Source of the DNA: Nonomuraea sp. NBC_00507
Lineage (GTDB): Bacteria; Actinomycetota; Actinomycetes; Streptosporangiales; Streptosporangiaceae
Assembly: GCF_036013525.1 (NCBI RefSeq)
Contig: NZ_CP107853.1
Span: 9,548,001-9,612,000 of the forward strand
Length of the DNA stretch: 64,000 bases
Direction: 5' to 3'
Each line of letters starts with the position of its first letter. The first letter of the stretch is position 1. The translations under genes were made by a program, and so were the position numbers. The notes below the pieces were generated by a model. The model was not told where the DNA came from. It worked only from the letters and a program-made list of their open reading frames with translations, and did no database searches. Positions 58,471 to 64,000 of the stretch are shown here, piece by piece.

Positions 58471-59538
58471 ATGACCACTGACGCCGCGCGCATGCCCATC
58501 CTGCGCACGCACGTGGAACGCGCCCTGGGCGAGTTCGTCGAACGGCAGCTGCCCGCTCCCGGCGACCCCGATCTGGAGCCGCTGCGCACGGCCGCCGACG
58601 AACTGCTGGCCGGGGGCAAGCGGCTGCGTCCCGCGTTCTGCTACTGGGGCTGGCGCGGCGCGGGCGGCACGGACGTGCCCGAGATCTTCACCGCGGCCGC
58701 CTCGCTGGAGTTGCTGCAGGCCAGCGCCCTGGTGCACGACGACGTGATGGACAAGAGCGACCTGCGCAGGGGCATGCCGGCCGCGCATCGCCGGTTCCAG
58801 GCGCTGCACGAGAAGGCCGGCTGGCACGGCTCGGCGGAGCAGTTCGGCGAGGGCGCGGCGATCCTGCTGGGCAACCTGCTGCTGATCTGGTCGGGCGAGA
58901 TGTGGCGCACCAGCGGCCTGCCGCGCGCGTCGCTGGAGGCGGCCCAGCCCGTGCACGACCACATGCGTACCGAGCTGATGTGCGGGCAATATCTGGACCT
59001 GCTGGAGCAGGCGCACGGGGAGAACACGTTCGACTCGGCCCTGCGTGTGGCGCTGTTCAAGAGCGGCAAGTATTCGGTGGAGCAGCCGCTCAGGCTCGGC
59101 CTGGTGCTCGCCACGCAGAAGCTCGAGCCGTGGATGGACGACCTGTGCACCGGATACGGCACGCGGGTGGGGATCGCGTTCCAGCTGCGCGACGACATCC
59201 TGGGGGTGTTCGGCGACCCGGCGCAGACCGGCAAGCCGGCGGGGGACGACTTGCGTGAGGGCAAGCGGACGATGCTCGTGGCCCGCACGCTGGCGGCCGC
59301 CTCCCCCGGCGACGCGGCCACGGTCCGGCGCCTGCTCGGGGATCCGGGGCTGGATGCGGGCGGGGTGGCCACGCTGCGGCGGATCATCGAGGACACCGGG
59401 GCGTTGCAGGAGTGCGAGGACCTGATCGGCGACTACCTGGGCCAGGCTCTGACCGCGCTCGACCAGGCCCCGGTCACCGCCGAGGCCCGCGCGGCGCTGA
59501 CCGGGCTCGCCATCGCCGCCACCTCCCGCAAAACCTGA
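58471..59538 (+). CDS. Polyprenyl (geranylgeranyl-type) diphosphate synthase
   Basis: 355-aa trans-isoprenyl diphosphate synthase. GGKRLRPAF, the first Asp-rich motif DDVMD and the second region QLRDDILGVFGDP are present, with KSGKYSVEQPLRLG between. The second motif reads DDxxG rather than DDxxD, as usual for actinobacterial IdsA-type enzymes. Product chain length is not certain; small residues before the first Asp motif (SLELLQASALVH) fit C15-C20. The ATG has AAGG nearby. Confidence 0.93.
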   Translation: MTTDAARMPILRTHVERALGEFVERQLPAPGDPDLEPLRTAADELLAGGKRLRPAFCYWGWRGAGGTDVPEIFTAAASLELLQASALVHDDVMDKSDLRRGMPAAHRRFQALHEKAGWHGSAEQFGEGAAILLGNLLLIWSGEMWRTSGLPRASLEAAQPVHDHMRTELMCGQYLDLLEQAHGENTFDSALRVALFKSGKYSVEQPLRLGLVLATQKLEPWMDDLCTGYGTRVGIAFQLRDDILGVFGDPAQTGKPAGDDLREGKRTMLVARTLAAASPGDAATVRRLLGDPGLDAGGVATLRRIIEDTGALQECEDLIGDYLGQALTALDQAPVTAEARAALTGLAIAATSRKT

Positions 59539-59645
59539 CCGTCCGCAACCGCACACCGCTCCGCAACCGCAACCGCACACCGCGGAGCCGCCGACAGCGG
59601 CGTTCCTCCACCGTGCTGAGCCGCCGCACGACGGGCCGGTGTGCA

Positions 59646-59694
59646 GCCGTCAGGCGGCGGACGCCGCCTATAGGCGCTAGCCGTCAGGCGGCGG
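59646..59694. repeat. 15-bp direct repeat at the thiE 3' end
   Basis: GCCGTCAGGCGGCGG occurs at 59646-59660 and again at 59680-59694, the second containing the thiE stop. A GGCGGC/GCCGCC hairpin (59653-59668) lies between them and may serve as a terminator for thiE and the converging synthase gene. Confidence 0.75.
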
Positions 59695-60331
59695 CTGCCG
59701 CCGACAAGCGCTTGGCGAATTCCGCCGCCGCCGCGCCCGGATCGTCCGCGTCGGTGATCGCCCGTACCACCACCACCCGGCGAACCCCGAACGACATGAC
59801 CTCGTCCAGGTTGGCGAGGTCGATGCCGCCGATCCCGAACCACGGCCGCGCCGTCCCCAGCGACGCCGCGTGCCGCAGCAGCGGCGGCCCCGGAGCCGGG
59901 CGGCCGGGCTTGGTCGGCGTCGGCCAGATGGGCCCGCAGCAGAAGTAGTCGACGCCCTCCTCCACCGCCGCGGCGGAAGCCTCGGCGGCGGAGTGGGTGG
60001 ACCGTCCGATGACGATGTCGTCGCCGAGTATCTCTCGCGCGACCGTCACGGGAAGATCGTCCTGCCCCAGGTGGAGCACGTCGGACCGGGCGGCGTAAGC
60101 GATGTCCGCCCGGTCGTTGACGGCCAGAAGTTTGCCGTGCCGGTCGCAGGCGTCGCGGAAGACTTCGAGGAGGGCGAGTTCGTCGCGTGCCTCCAGGCCC
60201 TTCTCCCGCAGCTGGATGATGTCCACGCCGCCGGCCAGCACCGAGTCGAGGAACTCCGCGAGGTCGCCGCGGTCGCGGCGGCCGTCGGTGCAGAGATAGA
60301 GGCGAGCCTCAGAAAGCGAGGGCTTGGGCAC
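59684..60331 (-). CDS. thiE: Thiamine-phosphate synthase
   Basis: 215-aa TIM-barrel enzyme joining HMP-PP and the thiazole phosphate. Substrate and pyrophosphate residues are in [32 protein letters not shown] and [13 protein letters not shown], ending FGIGGID. The GTG at 60331 ([18 protein letters not shown]) has GAGG about 9 nt upstream and overlaps the Rv2175c-like gene by 23 nt. No riboswitch precedes it; the thiamine riboswitch is on the thiO operon. Confidence 0.95.
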   Translation of the reverse strand: MPKPSLSEARLYLCTDGRRDRGDLAEFLDSVLAGGVDIIQLREKGLEARDELALLEVFRDACDRHGKLLAVNDRADIAYAARSDVLHLGQDDLPVTVAREILGDDIVIGRSTHSAAEASAAAVEEGVDYFCCGPIWPTPTKPGRPAPGPPLLRHAASLGTARPWFGIGGIDLANLDEVMSFGVRRVVVVRAITDADDPGAAAAEFAKRLSAAAAA

Positions 60332-60683
60332 GCCGCTTGACCTCGGTATGACGGCCGGCCTTGATCGCCTCGATGGGCGACCCTGGCAGCGACTCGTCTG
60401 GGGTGAAAAGCCAGCGCAGCGACTCGACATCGTCGTAGCCGGCGTCCTGCAACACGGTCAGTGTGCCGGGCAGGCCCTTCATCACGTCCTTGCCGTCGAG
60501 GAACACCGCGGGCACCTGTGGCCCGCCGCTCCCTCGGCGCACGCCTAGGAGCTTGTGGTCCTTGAGGAGTTGCTTGGCCCGCCCGATGGGAAGCTCAAGG
60601 CGCTGGGCCACTTCAGGGAGTGTCAGCCACTCGTTCACGAGCTGGTCGGTCTCCCGGTCGATCTGTGCAACAGAAAGCGTCAC
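60309..60683 (-). CDS. Rv2175c-family DNA-binding protein
   Basis: 124-aa protein of the actinobacterial Rv2175c family. The N-terminal winged/HTH-like part ([28 protein letters not shown]) is followed by the [16 protein letters not shown] wing and a helical C-terminus. In Mycobacterium the homologue binds DNA and is phosphorylated by the neighbouring kinase PknL on an N-terminal Thr; here Thr2 is present but no kinase gene is adjacent. The GTG start is used. It overlaps thiE by 23 nt. Confidence 0.92.
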   Translation of the reverse strand: MTLSVAQIDRETDQLVNEWLTLPEVAQRLELPIGRAKQLLKDHKLLGVRRGSGGPQVPAVFLDGKDVMKGLPGTLTVLQDAGYDDVESLRWLFTPDESLPGSPIEAIKAGRHTEVKRRAQALAF

Positions 60684-60713
60684 GAAACCACAACTACCAC
60701 ATGCCGTGCTTGC

Positions 60714-61877
60714 TCAAACAACACAATCTCGTAGAGGCACTTCTGGATCTACCAGGCGTTCCGCGTCGAGACGGTGTCCCGCGCCGATGATTCTGCGTCC
60801 CTGGACGAGATCTCGCGGCCGATCCACGGCGAGCACCGCGGCCAGAGCGCCGTCGCCGTCGAGCCAGACGGCCGACCACTTGCCCTCCGGGTCGCCGCGG
60901 TAGATGAGCCGCTCCCCCGCCGGGTGATGCCCGGCGTATTGGACCATGTGCCCGAACTGCTCCGACCAGAAGTACGGCACCGGGTCGTACACCTCGTCCT
61001 CGCCCAGCAGCGTCGCGGCGGCGACCTCGGGGGCGTTGAGCGCGGTGTCCCAGTGCTCGATCCTGAGCCTGGTGTGGAAGCGGCGCGACCACCAGGCGGC
61101 GCAGTCCCCGACGGCGACCGTGTTCGGCAGGGAGGCCCGCAGGTGCTCGTCGACGACGACGCCGTTGTGCAGGTCGATGTCGGCGTCGGCCAGCCATTCG
61201 ACGGCGGGCCGCACGCCGATGCCGGTCACGACCACGTGGGCCTCGACGAACTCGCCGTCCACCAGCCGCACGCCGCCCTCGTCCACGGACCGGACCATGG
61301 TGTTCAGGCGCAGGTCGATGCCCTCGTACCAGCGCTGGGTGCGGGCCCCGATCTCCGTGCCGACGGCGGTGGCGAGCGGGGTGGCCGCCGCCTCGATCAC
61401 CGTGACCGCGCAGCCGGCGCGGCGGGCGGCGGTGGCCACCTCGGCGCCGATCCAGCCGGCGCCGATGATCGCGACCCTGGCCCCGGGCACCAGCATGGCC
61501 CTGAGCTCGTGGGCGTCGTCGAGAGTGCGCAGCACGTGCTGAGGACCGTCGCCGGGCAGCATGATCGGCTCGGATCCGGTGGCGATGACCAGCCCGTCGT
61601 AGCCGATCTCACCCTCGGTCGTCTCCACGACGCCCGCGCGCAGCGCCTTGGCGCCCACACCCGGGCGGAAGGCGACGTCGAGTGCGTCCAGGTCGGTGTC
61701 GACGAAGCTGGTATCGGCCTCGCCGAGCAGCACGCTCTTCGACAGCGGCGGGCGGTCGTAAGGGCGATGCCGCTCCTGCCCGATCAGGGTGATCCTGCCG
61801 CCGAACCCGCGCCCGCGCAGCGTCTCCACCGTGCGGACGCCTGCCAGGCCCGCTCCTACCACCACGACATGGTCCAC
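60714..61877 (-). CDS. FAD/NAD(P)-dependent ferredoxin-reductase-like oxidoreductase
   Basis: 387 aa. An N-terminal FAD dinucleotide fold (HVVVVGAGLAGVRTVETLRG), the RPPLSKSVLLG motif and an internal NAD(P) fold (VAIIGAGWIGAEVATAARR) are followed by AVGDCAAWW and a C-terminal reductase domain. This is the bacterial ferredoxin/rubredoxin reductase (BphA4-like) family. It could reduce the P450 ferredoxin at 51.2 kb, but that is inference. GTG at 61877 has AGGG 8 nt upstream. It is divergent from the TPP riboswitch. Confidence 0.92.
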   Translation of the reverse strand: MDHVVVVGAGLAGVRTVETLRGRGFGGRITLIGQERHRPYDRPPLSKSVLLGEADTSFVDTDLDALDVAFRPGVGAKALRAGVVETTEGEIGYDGLVIATGSEPIMLPGDGPQHVLRTLDDAHELRAMLVPGARVAIIGAGWIGAEVATAARRAGCAVTVIEAAATPLATAVGTEIGARTQRWYEGIDLRLNTMVRSVDEGGVRLVDGEFVEAHVVVTGIGVRPAVEWLADADIDLHNGVVVDEHLRASLPNTVAVGDCAAWWSRRFHTRLRIEHWDTALNAPEVAAATLLGEDEVYDPVPYFWSEQFGHMVQYAGHHPAGERLIYRGDPEGKWSAVWLDGDGALAAVLAVDRPRDLVQGRRIIGAGHRLDAERLVDPEVPLRDCVV

Positions 61878-61940
61878 GTTCAAGACCCTAACGGGGGGCG
61901 TGCTTCGGCGGCGCACCGAGGCCGTAGGCTGGGGACGTAA

Positions 61941-62040
61941 GACGCGCGGGAGTCCGGCCGTTACCGGGCTGAGAGGAAGGCTGCAGCGGGCCTTCGACCG
62001 CAAGACACCTGATCCGGATCATGCCGGCGAAGGGAGCGCA
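61941..62040 (+). promoter_or_regulatory. TPP riboswitch (THI element)
   Basis: Conserved blocks appear in order: GCGCGGGAGTCC, CCGGGCTGAGAGGAAGGC, a variable stem, GACCGCAAGACACCTGATCCGGATCATGCC in pieces (ACCTGATCCGGATCATGCC) and GCGAAGGGAGCGC. The GGGAG ribosome site of thiO lies in the 3' closing strand. TPP binding should lower thiO-thiS-thiG translation. Confidence 0.95.
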
Positions 62041-62041
62041 T

Positions 62042-63426
62042 GTGGATGTGATCGTAGGCGGCGGCATCGTCGGACTGTCCATCGCGTGGCGGCTGGCCCG
62101 GTCGGGGCGGCCGGTCACGGTGGTGGATCCGGCCCCGGCCTCGGGGGCCTCCCACGCGGCGGCGGGGATGCTGGCCCCGGTCAGCGAGGTGACCTACACG
62201 GAGACGCCGCTGCTGCGACTGGGGATGGCGTCGCTGCGCCGCTGGCCCTCCTTCGCCGCCGAACTGGCCGAGGACGCGGGCTGGGCCGAGCGCCCGGCGG
62301 CATCCGACGGCGAAACGCCGGTTGCGGATGCGGGAGGCCGGGGTGCCCGCGCAGGCGCTTCCGACGGGCCCGCGGCCGGGCCGTCCGGCGGGCCCGGGGT
62401 CGGGCCGTCCGGCGGGCCCGGGGTCGGGCCGTCCGGCGGGCCCGGGGTCGGGCCGTCCGGCGGGCTGGAGATCGGCGAAGGGCCACGGCGCGGGCTGGAC
62501 CTGCGGGCGGACGGGACGCTCGATGTGGCGTTCGGGGCCGACGATCTGGCGGCGCTGGACGAGCTGGCGGCCTACATGGACAAGCTCGGGCTGCCGGTCG
62601 AGCGGCTGACCGGTCGCGAATGCCGGCGCCTGGAGCCCATGCTGGCCCCGTCGGTGCGCGGCGGGCTGCTCGCTCCCGAGGACGCCTGGGTGGACCCGCG
62701 GCGGGTGACGGCGGCCCTGCTCGTGGCTCTGGACCGGCTGGGCGTGCCGCTGGTGCGGGCACGCGCCGCGGGTCTCCTGCGGGACGCGGACGGCAAGGTC
62801 GTCGGGGTACGCCTGGAGCCGTCACGAGAGCCGTCCGAGATCAGGGCGGAGCGAGTCGTCCTGGCGGCCGGGGCCTGGAGTGCCGAGCTGGCGGACGTGC
62901 CGGTGCGGCCGGTCAAGGGGCAGATCATGCGGTTGCGTTCCCCGCAGCCGCTGCTCAGCCGGTGCGTACGCGGCACCGTGCACGGCTCCTACGTCTACCT
63001 GGTCCCCCGTGGCGATGGCGAGCTGGTGGTCGGCGCCACCCAGGAGGAGCTGGGGTTCGACACCAGGGTGACCGCGGGGGGACTCTACGAGCTGCTGCGG
63101 GACGCCAGGGAGCTGGTGCCGGGCGTGAGCGAGCTGGAGGTCGCCGACGTGGTGGCCGGGCTGCGGCCGGGCACGCCGGACAACCTGCCGATCATCGGCC
63201 CGAGCGGGACACCGGGGCTCACCCTGGCCACCGGGCATTACCGGGGCGGCGTGCTGCTCGCCCCGCTCACGGCTGCCCTCGTGCTGGCCGACTCGGGCAG
63301 CTCAGGCAGCTCGGGCGGCTCGGGAGACGTGGGCGGCTTGGGCGGCTTGGGCGGCTTGGGCGGCTTGGGCGGCGATGAGGGTGAGCTGGCGGCGTTGTGC
63401 TCGCCGGGGAGGTTTCGGGAAATCTC

Positions 63427-63430
<4 letters not shown>
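62042..63430 (+). CDS. thiO: Glycine oxidase ThiO with repeat insertion
   Basis: 462-aa FAD enzyme making the glyoxyl imine for thiazole synthesis. The Rossmann motif is VDVIVGGGIVGLSIAWRLA; ASHAAAGMLAP, GGLLAPEDAWVDPRRV, PVKGQIMRL and GLRPGTPDNLPIIG follow. A Gly/Pro-rich insertion (about residues 92-145) contains 8-residue repeats of GPSGGPGV (113-141). A Gly/Leu/Ser-rich tail (GGLGGLGG) is near the C-terminus. The start is GTG, with GGGAG 5-6 nt upstream inside the TPP aptamer. The stop overlaps thiS (ATGA). Confidence 0.94.
62378..62464. repeat. 24-bp tandem repeat inside thiO
   Basis: Three perfect 24-bp units (62378-62401, 62402-62425, 62426-62449) and a partial fourth to 62464. They encode GPSGGPGV and keep the reading frame. 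Confidence 0.96.

Positions 63431-64000
<570 letters not shown>

Overview
The window is a GC-rich, gene-dense stretch of actinobacterial core chromosome. Markers for this are mIHF, BldD, an Rv2175c-family DNA-binding protein, a helicase-degenerate PriA, an F420-type LLM oxidoreductase, a SAV_6107-type HEPN protein, many GTG/TTG starts and tight ATGA/GTGA overlaps. A sporulating lineage such as Streptosporangiales is a reasonable inference, but no rRNA is present to prove it. No tRNA, rRNA, insertion sequence, prophage or CRISPR array was seen.

Layout. 0-9 kb: DUF3040 protein and an SOS-boxed dinB, a methyltransferase, pepQ-efp-nusB, a membrane pseudokinase, an LLM oxidoreductase and an exported endonuclease/phosphatase-family protein. 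9.2-12.8 kb: a compact coxD-coxE-xdhC-mocA-like maturation cluster without molybdenum hydroxylase structural genes. 12.9-18.1 kb: riboflavin operon ribD-ribE-ribM-ribBA-ribH-PH protein behind an FMN riboswitch. Between ribBA and ribH lie three tandem 71-bp repeats, each forming a tiny ATGA-coupled cistron. 18.1-31.7 kb: MpaB-like oxygenase, rpe, PAP2, rsmB-fmt-def, two paralogous unknown proteins, priA and metK. 31.7-34.4 kb: mihF-gmk-rpoZ-coaBC. 35-44.8 kb: complete pyrimidine operon pyrR-pyrB-pyrC-carA-carB-pyrK-pyrD-pyrF with a PyrR-type RNA site before pyrR. 44.9-49.4 kb: arcA-arcC-permease-Usp. 49.7 kb: bldD. 50.3-57.1 kb is more accessory: an SOS-boxed HEPN gene, a P450-ferredoxin-TetR module, NmrA/HxlR, an L,D-transpeptidase, YbaK and GNAT. 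57.4-64 kb: metF and a polyprenyl synthase divergent, thiE with an Rv2175c homologue, a FAD reductase, then a TPP riboswitch driving thiO-thiS-thiG (thiG cut by the edge).

Themes. Biosynthetic operons are controlled by RNA (FMN, TPP, PyrR), repair functions by LexA-like boxes, and bldD probably by its own product. A second theme is in-frame expansion of GC-rich tandem repeats inside otherwise conserved enzymes: PriA (45-bp units splitting a zinc knuckle), RibD and ThiO (24-bp units), plus the ribBA-ribH repeats. The repeat-built mini-cistrons and the SOS-boxed HEPN gene with an intact Rx4H motif are the least ordinary features.
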